Source: Rhizobium sullae (lineage in GTDB: Bacteria > Pseudomonadota > Alphaproteobacteria > Rhizobiales > Rhizobiaceae). Taken from it: DNA of 64,000 nucleotides. Shown here piece after piece: positions 1 to 9,203 of the stretch. Both the position numbers and the translations under genes were made by a program. The notes under the pieces are model-generated. The model had not been told where the DNA came from and did not search any database. It saw only the letters and a list, made by a program, of their open reading frames with translations. Each line of letters opens with the position of its first letter. Position 1 is the stretch's first letter. The stretch covers positions 1 through 64,000 of the forward strand of contig NZ_FWER01000020.1 in the NCBI RefSeq assembly GCF_900169785.1, written 5' to 3'.

Positions 1-1107
1 GAAGTTATTGGTCAACTCGCAAAGTTCGATGACATCGTCGTGATCGCGGATCCATCCAAGGCCGATCGTGCAGGTACTGCTGGCTACGCGCTGCAAGGCA
101 GTATTCAACTAGACGGCGAAAGGCTGCGTGCCGTCGCCCGACTGGTGCGTCGATCGGATGGCGCCGTCATCTGGGCCAACAACTATGATGCGGATCTTCG
201 TGCTCAGAGCAAACTCGCGATTCAGGCCGACGTCGCAGGGCAGATCGCGAGGGCCGTTGCTCAGCCATATGGTGCCATTTTCCAGGCTGACACCGAAACA
301 ATCGCCCAGCAGCCGCAGAACGGAGATTGGGACGCCTACGCCTGCACCCTAGCCTATTACAGCTATCGCCGGTCGATGAACGCTCAGAGTCACGACACGG
401 CACGCGATTGCCTGCAACGAGCGACGCAGGGGTTTCCCAAGAGCGCCACGTCGTGGGCACTTCTGTCTCTTACCTATCTGGATGAGATGAGATTTCGCTA
501 TAAGCTCGGCACATCGTCCACAGTCCACCCGCTCGAACTCGCCGCCAGTGCCGCAGAGCGCGCGGCAGCGCTTGCTCCCAATAATGCGCGGGTCCTCCAG
601 GCCCTTATGCTGGTGAGCTTCTTCAGGGATGACATCGAAAAAGCTTTGCAGACCGGCGCGGCGGCCTATGCCATCAACCCCAACGACACGGAAGTCGCCG
701 GTGAGTACGGCTTGCGGCTAGCAATGTCCGGAAAGTGGGAATCAGGCTGCGAGCTGGTTTCCAGCGCGATCAACAAGAACGCCAGCCCTGAGGGGTATTA
801 CGAAGTTGGCATGGCATTATGCGCCCTCATGAGGAACGACATTCAGGCTGCGGAACTGTGGTCCCGCATGTCCGATTTGCAGTATAATCCCATGCATCGC
901 CTCGTGCTCCTGTCGATCCTTGGCGCGGAAGGAAAGGCGACCGACGCCAAGCAGGAACAGGATTGGCTCAACGCCAACGCGCCCGAGTTGATGAACAACA
1001 TCCGCCGGGAAGTCTCCCTTCGCCTGCAACGGCCGGAAGATCAGGACAAATTCTTCAGCGGACTGCGAGCCTTGGGCATCGCCATTGAGTCCACCCAAAC
1101 AGAGTAA
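1..1107 (+). CDS. C-terminal part of a TolB-like/TPR regulator (5' end outside window)
   Basis: The reading frame is open from base 1 to a TAA at 1105-1107, so the gene starts upstream of the window and 368 codons are visible. The first ~80 residues, which include DGAVIWANNYD, resemble the TolB-like segment found between an N-terminal DNA-binding or cyclase domain and TPRs in rhizobial regulators. The remainder is helical with TPR-like repeats, for example around AERAAALAPNNARVLQAL and AAYAINPNDTEVAGEYGL. By family analogy the missing N-terminus is a winged helix or an adenylate-cyclase domain; this cannot be seen here. The GTG at 40 is only an internal codon. No partner gene is evident. Confidence 0.7.
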   Translation, partial: EVIGQLAKFDDIVVIADPSKADRAGTAGYALQGSIQLDGERLRAVARLVRRSDGAVIWANNYDADLRAQSKLAIQADVAGQIARAVAQPYGAIFQADTETIAQQPQNGDWDAYACTLAYYSYRRSMNAQSHDTARDCLQRATQGFPKSATSWALLSLTYLDEMRFRYKLGTSSTVHPLELAASAAERAAALAPNNARVLQALMLVSFFRDDIEKALQTGAAAYAINPNDTEVAGEYGLRLAMSGKWESGCELVSSAINKNASPEGYYEVGMALCALMRNDIQAAELWSRMSDLQYNPMHRLVLLSILGAEGKATDAKQEQDWLNANAPELMNNIRREVSLRLQRPEDQDKFFSGLRALGIAIESTQTE

Positions 1108-1285
1108 AGACCAGCCGGACGTGCAGATGAAGGATATTTCCGTCGACGACATAGGTCATCGCCCGTCCAGGACTGTGCTGAAGCGGCATCCGTTGCGGTT
1201 TGCTGAGCCTGCAGCTGTCGAAGTCTCTTCAGTCGCGCCGGGGTACGGCGCGTGCCGATACGGGCGGATAGGCGGACAATGCTAG

Positions 1286-1896
1286 TCAGAACCCGCCGAG
1301 AGCTTTCAGAATGAAGCGGATCTGCTCATGCAGACCTTCTTCTGTATCTTCGCCGTTTTGGACGCGCTGCTCGACGAGAACGGGGTGGTAGAACGGCGTG
1401 AACGCGTTCATCACACTTCGGGCGGCTTGCGCGGCATCATCAACACTAAACTCGCCTGCTTCGATCCCCTCTTCTACCATCGTCCCGATGATCGCCACGA
1501 GCTGGTCTCTGTGGGTTCTGATGATCGCCCAGTTATCCTCCGTTGCGGCGACGATCAGATCGTGGACCGGTTTCTCTTGGATGAACGTCGTTCTCCTTTT
1601 CTGGTGGAGGATATTCAAAAGACTTACGAGCTTCTCCTGAGCCGGCACCTGCATCCGTGCGATCGAATCTGCGAACTGAGCAGTTTCCGCGAAGAAGCGG
1701 CCACAGATCGACCTGTTGATTGCCGCCCTTGAGGGAAAAAAACGGTAGATATTGGCGCTGCTCATTCCGAGGCAGGATGCAATGTCGGCCATCGAGTCTT
1801 TTGGTAACCAATGCGGCGAAAGTGCTCTTCCGCCACATCCAGAATGCGCTCCCGCGAGAGGTCGACGTCAATCTCCATAGGGGTACGGCGCCTCAT
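1286..1896 (-). pseudogene. TetR/AcrR-family regulator broken by a one-base frameshift
   Basis: A complete TetR architecture is present but split over two frames. The ATG at 1896 gives MRRRTPMEIDVDLSRERILD and continues through VAEEHFRRIGYQKT. At about 1792-1797 one base is missing, and the HTH resumes in the next frame with MADIASCLGMSSANIYRFF, typical of TetR helix-turn-helix regions. It then runs through a C-terminal ligand domain to the stop at 1286. Only the downstream frame (168 aa from 1792) forms a clean ORF, and it lacks helix 1. The gene lies 141 bp downstream of the RND gene on the same strand. It could be a true pseudogene or a sequencing or assembly error; the base loss is directly visible. 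Confidence 0.75.
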
Positions 1897-2037
1897 GACA
1901 TCTCCAGCGCGAAGTCTAACCAACTGGCGTTCCTAGACGTCTCCGATTTTTGCCGGCGACCCGCTTCCCTGACGCGTGCCGGTTGGAACGGAAGCGGCCA
2001 CTGAAAAACCGGAGGATTGTCCTGCACACGAAGGCCC

Positions 2038-5000
2038 CTATTCGGCGGCCATTGCTGCCGGTGGTTCCAGTCCTTCAATCGTCTCCCCGTGGCTGTCTTC
2101 TTTCGTTGGCTTGATCCGGAACCACACAGCGTACAGTGCCGGAAGGAAGAGCAAGATCATCACTGTGCCCGCCGCCGTTCCGCCAATCAGTGTATAGGCC
2201 ATCGATCCCCAGAACACCGAATGGGTCAACGGTATGAAGGCCAGGACCGCTGCAAGCGCGGTCAGGATGACAGGGCGTGTCCGCTGCACAGTCGCTTCGA
2301 TGACGGCGTGATAGTCGTCAAGACCGGCAGCTTGATTTTCCTTGATTTGCTCTGTCAGGATCAGGGTGTTGCGCATGAGGATACCCGCCAATCCTATCAA
2401 GCCGAGAATGGCGTTGAAGCCGAAGGGCTGATTGAACAGAAGCAACGTCGGGACCACCCCGGCAAGTCCGAGGGGTGCGGTCAACATGACCATGGTCATC
2501 GTTGACAGGCTGCGCACCTGGAGGATGATGACGATCAACATGGCTGCAATCATAAGGGGGAAGACTTGGACGAGTGCGACATTGGCCTTGAGCGATTCCT
2601 CGATGTTTCCACCCATCTCGATGCGATATCCAACAGGGAGCGATGCGATGAGTGGCTGAAGTGCCTTCATGACTTGCTGTGAGACCTCCGGGGGTTGCGT
2701 CGCCTCGTTGATGTCGGCTCGTATCGTGATAACCGGCGTTCGATCGCGACGTTTCAGGATTGGTTCCTCAAACCGGATCTCGGAATGCCCGATCTGATCG
2801 AGTGGAACCTGACGGCCATCCCTGCTCATGAGCGAGAAATCGCCCAGCCTTGAAGGATCAAGCCGGTTGTCACCTGCGCTACGTGCGACAACGGGCACGT
2901 TACGGATGTTGTCGCGCACCTGGGTGACAGGGATGCCGCTGAGCAGTAACTGCATCTGCTGGGCTGCCTCAGAGGGTGAAAGACCGATCAGATTGAGCCG
3001 ACCCTGATCGGGGACAAACCGCAGCACCGGGGTTCGGTTGCCCCAATCCCGGTTAGCCTGTCGGACATCAGGCACAGCTTTCATAATTGTCAGGGCCTGT
3101 TCAGAAATCTTGTAGAGCTCATCCGGATCCGGTCCCATGATCCGAAACTCGACCGGAAACGGCGTGTAGGGCCCAAATACAAGCTGCGTTACGCGCACGG
3201 ATGCCTCAGGAACAAGCCCGTCCGAAACGGCGGCTCGAAGGCGGTGCTTCAAAGCCTCGCGCGCATGCGCATCCGGAGTGAGCACCACCACCTTGGCGAA
3301 GGCAGGGTCAGGCAATTCAGGCGCCATGGCGAAGAAGAAGCGAGGCGCCCCCTGCCCCACATAGCTGGTGACGATTTTTACCTCCGGCTGCGTTTGCAGC
3401 CAGCCTTCGACTTTCTCCACTGCGGCTGTCGTGGTTTCGATGCTCGTACCCTCGGGCATTCGAACTTCGACCAGCACCTCGGGCCGATCCGATGTCGGGA
3501 AGAACTGCTGCTTTACGCTTCCCATCCCGACGACCGAAACAGCCATCGTGATGCCCACCACGGCGCAGGTCACAAATTTATGGCGAACCGCGAACTCGAT
3601 GAGGGAGCGCAGGCGACGGTAGTTTGGAGTATCATAGATCGCGTGATGTCCACCTTCGACCGGCTTGATGTCAGGCAGCATCTTGACGCCGAGGTACGGC
3701 GTAAAGATCACTGCAACAAACCACGAAACGATCAGCGCGAAGCCCACGACCCAGAAAATGTTGCCGGCGTATTCACCTGCAGTCGATCTTGCAAAGCCCA
3801 CGGGCATCAGCCCGATGATTGTGACGAGGGTGCCGGACAGCATTGGCGCCGCCGTATGGCTCCAGGCATAAGCGGCCGCCTTGACGCGGTCCATGCCCTC
3901 CTCCATCTTCACCACCATCACCTCAATGGCGATGATGGCGTCGTCTACGAGAAGGCCCAGCGCAAGGATTAACGCGCCGAGCGTAATACGATCGAAGAAC
4001 CGGCCGGTTTCCAGCATAATGAGGAAGACGACGGCGAGCGTCAGCGGCACAGCAAGCGCCACAACAATGCCAACGCGCCAGCCCAGAGCGATTAGGCTTA
4101 CGAACAGCACGACGCCAAGCGCCATCGCGAACTTGAGCATGAATTCGCCGACCGCCTCGTCGATGTTGACGGCCTGATCGCTGACTTTGGTGAGCGTCAT
4201 GCCCAGCGGCAGTGTCTGGGCGATCGTAACGGACCGCGCTTCAAGTGCCTTGCCGAGATCAAGACCATTCCAGCCTTGTTGCATCACGGCACCCAGCATG
4301 ATTGTCGGCTCGCCCTCATGGCGGATGATGTAAGTCGCCGGATCTTCATACCCGCGCCGCACATCCGCTAAATCGGAGAGCTTCAACGTCCGTCCAGCCG
4401 CCACGATCGGCGTATCGGCAATCGCCTGCACGCTTTTATAGGCTCCGTCGAAACGGATGAAGACCTGCGGCCCACGCGTGTCGATCGAGCCGGCTGGCGT
4501 GACTGTGTTCTGTCTTTGCAAAGCTGCGGCGATATCCTGGGCCGATATCCCAAGTGTCGCGAGCTTGGCATAGGAAAATTCGACGAAGATCTGTTCGGGG
4601 CGCTCCCCGAGGATGTTGATTTTCTTGACGCCCGGAACATGCAGGAGATCCTGACGGATGACCTCCGCCTGCCGCACAAGGTCTCGCATCGGCATCCCCT
4701 TCGCCTTCAGCGCGTACAGGCCGAAGCTCACGTCGGAGTATTCATCATTAACAAAGGGACCAATGACGCCTGGAGGGAGATTTCGAGCCTCATCGCCAAG
4801 CTTTTTGCGAGCCTGGTAGAACTCTTCCTCGACCGCACCGGGTGGCGTACTATCCTTTAACGTAACGGTTAGAAAGGCGTAGCCTGGCCGTGTCGTTGTC
4901 TCGACACGGTCATAATAAGTCAGTTCCTGGATGCGCTTTTCGAGAGGTTCGGCGACAAGGTCCTGCATTTCACGCGCAGTGGCACCCGGCCAAACTGAAG

Positions 5001-5151
5001 TGACCGTCAGGGTCTTGATGGTGAAGGAGGGATCCTCGGCGCGTCCTAGCTTGACGAATGCATAAGCTCCGGCGGCAGCCAACAGAACGATAAAGAATAA
5101 GGTAATGGCGCGTTCGCGAACCGCGATGGCTGAGAGATTGAAGCTCATCAC
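2038..5151 (-). CDS. RND efflux transporter, inner-membrane permease
   Basis: This 1037-aa protein has the usual RND length and layout: a TM helix at ~15-33, a large periplasmic loop, a TM cluster at ~340-500, a second periplasmic loop and a final TM cluster. TM4 carries the proton-relay motif GLLVDDAIIAIE with two adjacent aspartates (D403, D404). RND pumps use the proton gradient to expel drugs or other amphipathic compounds through a tripartite channel. It follows the membrane-fusion gene with a 4-bp ATGA overlap (5148-5151), so the two are translationally coupled. No outer-membrane partner is encoded next to it. The substrate is unknown; the sequence resembles the HAE-1 (drug) branch rather than the metal branch. 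Confidence 0.93.
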   Translation of the reverse strand: MMSFNLSAIAVRERAITLFFIVLLAAAGAYAFVKLGRAEDPSFTIKTLTVTSVWPGATAREMQDLVAEPLEKRIQELTYYDRVETTTRPGYAFLTVTLKDSTPPGAVEEEFYQARKKLGDEARNLPPGVIGPFVNDEYSDVSFGLYALKAKGMPMRDLVRQAEVIRQDLLHVPGVKKINILGERPEQIFVEFSYAKLATLGISAQDIAAALQRQNTVTPAGSIDTRGPQVFIRFDGAYKSVQAIADTPIVAAGRTLKLSDLADVRRGYEDPATYIIRHEGEPTIMLGAVMQQGWNGLDLGKALEARSVTIAQTLPLGMTLTKVSDQAVNIDEAVGEFMLKFAMALGVVLFVSLIALGWRVGIVVALAVPLTLAVVFLIMLETGRFFDRITLGALILALGLLVDDAIIAIEVMVVKMEEGMDRVKAAAYAWSHTAAPMLSGTLVTIIGLMPVGFARSTAGEYAGNIFWVVGFALIVSWFVAVIFTPYLGVKMLPDIKPVEGGHHAIYDTPNYRRLRSLIEFAVRHKFVTCAVVGITMAVSVVGMGSVKQQFFPTSDRPEVLVEVRMPEGTSIETTTAAVEKVEGWLQTQPEVKIVTSYVGQGAPRFFFAMAPELPDPAFAKVVVLTPDAHAREALKHRLRAAVSDGLVPEASVRVTQLVFGPYTPFPVEFRIMGPDPDELYKISEQALTIMKAVPDVRQANRDWGNRTPVLRFVPDQGRLNLIGLSPSEAAQQMQLLLSGIPVTQVRDNIRNVPVVARSAGDNRLDPSRLGDFSLMSRDGRQVPLDQIGHSEIRFEEPILKRRDRTPVITIRADINEATQPPEVSQQVMKALQPLIASLPVGYRIEMGGNIEESLKANVALVQVFPLMIAAMLIVIILQVRSLSTMTMVMLTAPLGLAGVVPTLLLFNQPFGFNAILGLIGLAGILMRNTLILTEQIKENQAAGLDDYHAVIEATVQRTRPVILTALAAVLAFIPLTHSVFWGSMAYTLIGGTAAGTVMILLFLPALYAVWFRIKPTKEDSHGETIEGLEPPAAMAAE

Positions 5152-6260
5152 TTTGTCACCTCTTGCTGCGAGGCAATCCTGACAGCCGCGCCGTTTTCCA
5201 GAAGATGCGCGCCCAGAGCGACAACCTGCTCACCGATTCCAATGCCGGTGACAAATGCCGTCTCCTCGCCGATCCGTTTGATTTCGACTGGAGTGAACTT
5301 CACAGTGGACGTGGCGTTGTTGACAACCCACAGACCTGTCCGGCTACCGTCGTTCAGGATGGCACCTACCGGAACGGCGACCTCCGACTGCCTGTCCGCG
5401 TCCGGGATTTTAATCGTCACCGTCGAGCCGAGTGGGGCTGAGGCGGCGGCGCCATCGAGAACGTAGCGCGCCTCGTAAGTGCGTGTTTGCGGATCGGCAG
5501 CATCGGAAATCTGTCGCAGGCGGGCTTTTCCGCTGAGATCGTTGCCTCCGTAGACACTGGCCCCCGCTTCCGATCCTATGTCGGGTCGCAAAGTCTCAGG
5601 TAGCCAAACAACGGCTTCTCGCGGCCCTGCCTGTGCGAGTTGAACGACCGTCTGGCCTGCAGTCACGACCTGTCCGGGATCTCCAAGCGTATCGACGACG
5701 GTTCCATCCGAGTCTGCAAAAAGAACGGTATAGGTGGCTTCATTTTCTGCGACCTTAGCGTCAGCTTCAGCCGCGGCAAGCTGAGCCGAGGCCGTGTCGA
5801 GGGCTGCTTTCGCTTGTTCATATCTTTGTGGCGTGGCGGCCAATCCATTTTTCACCAACGCCGCATAGCGCTTCTCATCTGCTTCTGCCTGGATGAGGAC
5901 GGCGCGTGCTGCAATGACCGTATTGCGCTTTGCCGTAAGCGCGAGGTGGAGATCTGTTTCATCGATGCGCATCAGGGCCTGGCCTTGTCTCACCTGTTGA
6001 CCCACATCGACCAGCCGCTGCACGATTTTGCCGGCAACACGAAACCCGAGGTTGCTCTGTACTCGCGAAGCGACCGTGCCGGTAAAGGACCGCTCCGCTG
6101 TTTCAGTCTTCTCCGCCTCGGCCACCTTTACCAGCGGTGGAACGGTCCTCGGATCTGCGGCTTCGGCTTTCCGTTCAGTCGTTTCGAAAACGAGGAAAAA
6201 AGCAGCGGCCGCCGCCGCTCCTACCAGACCCAGAAAAGTCAGGACATGTTTGCGTTTCAT
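5148..6260 (-). CDS. RND efflux membrane-fusion (periplasmic adaptor) protein
   Basis: This 370-aa adaptor starts at ATG 6260, preceded by AAGAAGAGAA; an in-frame upstream extension to 6377 runs through the promoter and looks non-coding. The N-terminus has a signal/anchor helix (residues ~5-25). Then come a biotinyl-lipoyl half motif (GKIVQRLVDVGQQVRQGQAL), an alpha-hairpin rich in Ala/Glu (~100-165), the second lipoyl half (DSDGTVVDTLGDPGQVVTAG) and beta-barrel and membrane-proximal domains. It would bridge the RND pump to an outer-membrane channel. It overlaps the pump gene by 4 bp and is divergent from a TetR gene that probably represses both. Confidence 0.92.
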   Translation of the reverse strand: MKRKHVLTFLGLVGAAAAAAFFLVFETTERKAEAADPRTVPPLVKVAEAEKTETAERSFTGTVASRVQSNLGFRVAGKIVQRLVDVGQQVRQGQALMRIDETDLHLALTAKRNTVIAARAVLIQAEADEKRYAALVKNGLAATPQRYEQAKAALDTASAQLAAAEADAKVAENEATYTVLFADSDGTVVDTLGDPGQVVTAGQTVVQLAQAGPREAVVWLPETLRPDIGSEAGASVYGGNDLSGKARLRQISDAADPQTRTYEARYVLDGAAASAPLGSTVTIKIPDADRQSEVAVPVGAILNDGSRTGLWVVNNATSTVKFTPVEIKRIGEETAFVTGIGIGEQVVALGAHLLENGAAVRIASQQEVTK

Positions 6261-6293
6261 TTTGCGTTCTCTTCTTGACCAGCGAACCGGATG

Positions 6294-6348
6294 AATTAGA
6301 TTGCGATCAAACTCTATTTGCGTTATAGATGTCAAGTGAAATCTAATT
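6294..6348. promoter_or_regulatory. Probable TetR operator overlapping the efflux-operon promoter
   Basis: AATTAGATT (6294-6302) and AATCTAATT (6340-6348) form a perfect 9-bp inverted repeat. Nested in it, TAGAT (6326-6330) and ATCTA (6341-6345) form a tighter 20-bp palindrome. On the minus strand a perfect -35 hexamer TTGACA (6335-6330) falls inside the inner palindrome. The position between the divergent regulator and pump genes suits an autoregulated TetR operator. The binding protein is inferred. Confidence 0.6.
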
Positions 6349-6358
6349 GGAGATCGAC

Positions 6359-6946
6359 ATGAGAGTGAGCCGCGCACAAGCTGAGGAAAATCGGGAAACT
6401 GTGATCAACGTCGCAAGCCGCCTATTTCGAGAGCACGGCTTCGATGGGATCGGCCTGAAGGACCTGATGAAGGGCGCCGGCCTGACGCAGGGCGCATTCT
6501 ATAAGCAGTTCTCGTCCAAGGACGATCTTGCTGCCCAAGCATCCAGGCGAGCGATGGAAAGCGCCACACGCAGATGGTCGACAGCTGCAGCGACAAGCTC
6601 CGATCCCCTGGAGGCCGTTGTGTCGTTCTATCTTTCAATGGGCCATCGTGGGGAAAAGGCAGACGGTTGCCCTCTCGTAGCGCTAGGATCTGACGCGGCG
6701 CGTCAAAGTGAGGAAGTAAGGCGTCCGTTTGAAGATGGAATTAAAGCCCATCTCCAGGTCCTGGATGAATTGATGGACGACCCCAGGAGCTCGGATCCCA
6801 AAACCAAGGCAATGGCGATACTGTCTCTCATGGTGGGTGCCGTCACGCTCTCCCGCATCATGGAGGACGAGAATTTGTCGCAAGGGTTCCTCGACGTAGC
6901 CGCCGGGGAAGTCAGGCGTATTGCAACCGGTGAAGATGTCGCCTGA
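6359..6946 (+). CDS. TetR/AcrR-family transcriptional repressor
   Basis: This 195-aa regulator begins at ATG 6359 (MRVSRAQAEENRETVINVAS), with TTGGAGA just upstream acting as ribosome-binding site; a TTG start at 6347 is possible but would use that site as coding. The N-terminal HTH is clear (GIGLKDLMKGAGLTQGAFYK followed by QFSSKDDL), and a helical C-terminal ligand pocket follows with a DGCPLVALGSDAARQ segment seen in the YxaF/LmrA-like branch. It is divergent from the RND efflux operon across a 98-bp region with palindromes, so it most likely represses that operon until an inducing compound binds. The inducer is unknown. Confidence 0.9.
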   Translation: MRVSRAQAEENRETVINVASRLFREHGFDGIGLKDLMKGAGLTQGAFYKQFSSKDDLAAQASRRAMESATRRWSTAAATSSDPLEAVVSFYLSMGHRGEKADGCPLVALGSDAARQSEEVRRPFEDGIKAHLQVLDELMDDPRSSDPKTKAMAILSLMVGAVTLSRIMEDENLSQGFLDVAAGEVRRIATGEDVA

Positions 6947-7138
6947 TGGCGCAGCCGGTTCGTTTATCTAGCGGCGGTCCTTGGCCAACAAGAGGATAGA
7001 CCGCCCGAATGTGCGGGCGAAGAACGCTCTTCGTGAGCCTGAGCAAACTGCATATGTCGAGAACCGGCACTAGCCGTATCACAGGTCAGAAAGCTCAATG
7101 TCGTGCGTAATATTAATGACAAGACAGGTGGAAAACGT

Positions 7139-8437
7139 ATGCGTCGTATCGTTGTTACAGGAATGGGAGCTGTAAGTCCTCTTGGAGCGAACGTCGGTAT
7201 CTCGTGGTCGCGCCTCCTCGCGGGTCAGAGCGGCATTCGGCGACTGGGGGAAGATGTCGTCGGAGATCTCCCGTCCAAAATAGGCGGGGTGGTCCCTTCA
7301 ATCGTTGAAGACCCCGAAGGGGGCTTCGATCCGGATACTGTCTTGGCTCCGAAGGATCAACGCAAGGTCGATCGATTTATCCTCTTTGCACTGGCGGCCG
7401 CTGACGAGGCACTCACCCAGGCGAGGTGGAAGCCAATTTCCAGTGATGACCGGCTGCGTACCGCGACGATTATCGCTTCGGGCATCGGAGGATTTCCAGC
7501 GATAACCGAAGCGGTTCGCACCGTCGATCAACGCGGTGTACGTCGTCTTTCGCCCTTCACCGTGCCGTCGTTTCTCGTCAACCTCGCAGCGGGGCAAGCT
7601 TCGATCCGTTTCGGCTTCAAAGGTCCCATTGGCGCACCTGTGACAGCGTGCGCGGCCGGCGTTCAGGCGATCGGCGATGCAGCCAGACTTATCCGTGCAA
7701 ACGAGGCTGATATCGCGGTATGCGGCGGAACAGAAGCATGCATGAATATCGTCAGCCTTGGTGGTTTTGCCGCAGCTCGGTCTCTTTCGACGGGCTTCAA
7801 CGAAACGCCGAGCCGGGCATCGCGCCCCTTTGACATGATGCGTGATGGTTTCGTCATGGGCGAGGGAGCCGGCATTCTTGTCATCGAAGCCCTGAGCCAT
7901 GCGCTTGCCCGCGGCGCCACCCCGATTGCCGAACTCGTTGGATACGGCACCACAGCCGACGCCCATCACATTACTTCCGGTCCCGAAGACGGCAATGGTG
8001 CGCGCAGAGCCATGGAGATCGCCATTGCGCAAGCTGGAATAGCCCCGCGCGAAATTGGTCATCTGAACGCGCACGCCACCTCGACGCCGGTCGGAGATCT
8101 CAGTGAAATCAGGGCCATCAAGAGTGTTTTCGGTTCCGACAATACGGTCGCTGTCAGCGGGACGAAATCAGCAACGGGACACCTGCTCGGTGCGGCCGGA
8201 GGGCTGGAAGCTATCTTCACGATTTTGGCGCTCAGCAACCAGATCGCACCACCGACCTTGAACCTGAATGCTCCGGACCCGGAAGCCGACGGTATCGATT
8301 TCGTCGCGAACGCCGCGCGGCACGTCGAGATGGATTACGCGATATCCAATGGCTTCGGTTTTGGCGGGGTCAATGCCAGCGCCGTATTCCGACGCTGGAC
8401 AGAAGGGGCATCGGCCGCTCACCCTCCCGTTAGCTGA
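7139..8437 (+). CDS. Beta-ketoacyl-ACP synthase II-like enzyme (FabF paralogue)
   Basis: This 432-aa enzyme starts at ATG 7139 (MRRIVVTGMG) after GGTGGAAA; a GTG at 7103 would add 12 unlikely residues. The thiolase-fold catalytic triad is complete: Cys171 in VTACAAG, His312 in NAHATSTPVGD and His348 in SATGHLLGAAGG, with the C-terminal NGFGFGGVNAS loop. It would condense acyl thioesters with malonyl-ACP. It stands alone, without acyl carrier protein or other fatty-acid genes, so it may serve a special lipid rather than housekeeping synthesis. A NodE-like role is possible in rhizobia, but the sequence looks closer to ordinary FabF and no nod genes are nearby. Confidence 0.88.
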   Translation: MRRIVVTGMGAVSPLGANVGISWSRLLAGQSGIRRLGEDVVGDLPSKIGGVVPSIVEDPEGGFDPDTVLAPKDQRKVDRFILFALAAADEALTQARWKPISSDDRLRTATIIASGIGGFPAITEAVRTVDQRGVRRLSPFTVPSFLVNLAAGQASIRFGFKGPIGAPVTACAAGVQAIGDAARLIRANEADIAVCGGTEACMNIVSLGGFAAARSLSTGFNETPSRASRPFDMMRDGFVMGEGAGILVIEALSHALARGATPIAELVGYGTTADAHHITSGPEDGNGARRAMEIAIAQAGIAPREIGHLNAHATSTPVGDLSEIRAIKSVFGSDNTVAVSGTKSATGHLLGAAGGLEAIFTILALSNQIAPPTLNLNAPDPEADGIDFVANAARHVEMDYAISNGFGFGGVNASAVFRRWTEGASAAHPPVS

Positions 8438-8749
8438 AGCGAATTCTCGCCCCCACGTCAGCGCATTGAAGTAAGTCGGTGGATGTGAACTGATCCCTGG
8501 TCGGCATTGAAGATGTCAGGTATCGGGCAAGGGCTTCCTCGACCGCCTCTAAACAGAAAGCCGCCGTGATCGACAGCCGCAACGACAGAACTCTCCGGCT
8601 GAGCCAATCGACGACAGCGCAGAGATAGACGAACCCCTGGCGAACGATGGACAGTTTGTGCTCGCGATTGATCATTTCTTTCCACCCTGCAGGCCGAGCG
8701 CACCGGATAAAAAATCATTCTCCAGCGTCAGTTCCCGGCAGGTTCTCCC
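8430..8749 (-). mobile_element. IS3-family insertion sequence remnant (end of orfA, deleted orfB)
   Basis: Reading down the minus strand, RELTLENDFLSGALGLQGG (about 8737-8681) matches the typical end of an IS3-group orfA. OrfB then starts with MINREHKLSIVRQ at 8675. OrfB jumps directly to GFVYLCAVVDWLSRRVLS, the start of the DDE catalytic core, so roughly 100 or more codons are deleted. Near the end PDIFNADQGS appears in a different frame from the flanking residues, showing further small deletions. The DDE triad is incomplete and no terminal repeats were recognised. It lies next to a truncated regulator and probably caused that truncation. Confidence 0.75.
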
Positions 8750-8781
8750 CTAATGGCAACAGCCGACAACGCGCTGTCTCT

Positions 8782-9078
8782 CTAGCGGCGATTTGCGGCA
8801 GTCTTGCGAAGATGATTTCTTATCATCGCGCGAAACTCGCCGAATGTTTGAAACCCAATGTGCTGTGCAAGGCGGTGAACCGTCGTCTGAGAAACCCTGC
8901 AATTGCGCGCGATCGTCGCAGCACTTTCGAAAGCAATCATTTCCGGGCGTTCTATGATCAGCCTTGCAACCTGTTCCAGACGATCGGGAAAGACAATTTG
9001 CCGCTTGGCGATCTGGTACTTCAGTTCCTGCAGTGTCGCGGGAGGACGACGACCCCGATCCTGTATATCCTGTAGCAT
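8782..9078 (-). CDS. HTH-only MurR/RpiR-type regulator, apparently truncated
   Basis: This 98-aa ORF contains a whole RpiR/MurR N-terminal HTH domain (residues ~15-95), with the recognition region ATIARNCRVSQTTVHRLAQH and the following GFQTFGEFRAM. The C-terminal SIS sugar-phosphate-binding domain, normally about 180 residues, is absent. The protein ends 33 bp before the IS3 remnant, so it is probably a stump. It sits at the 3' end of the sugar operon, where a RpiR regulator would make sense. An HTH-only product might still bind DNA but could not sense a sugar phosphate by the known mechanism. Confidence 0.6.
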   Translation of the reverse strand: MLQDIQDRGRRPPATLQELKYQIAKRQIVFPDRLEQVARLIIERPEMIAFESAATIARNCRVSQTTVHRLAQHIGFQTFGEFRAMIRNHLRKTAANRR

Positions 9079-9203
9079 TGCGCTTTATCCCCCAAAGCGC
9101 TGACGTCCATCTCCGGATCGCGGCGCAGACAGCAGCGCAAAGATGCGCTTCACCCCGTGCGATGCGGCAACGCGAAAGCAGAGCCGCATCGCGTCGAACC
9201 CTG

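Noticed and set aside
3244..3972. Long plus-strand frame (242 codons) inside the first RND gene
   Set aside because: It lies opposite the well-supported pump gene and its Arg/His-rich translation has no domain; it is an antisense shadow of G+C-rich codons.
7139..8437. NodE nodulation enzyme
   Set aside because: All catalytic residues suit any FabF-type enzyme and no other nod genes or nod-box were seen, so a symbiosis label is not supported.
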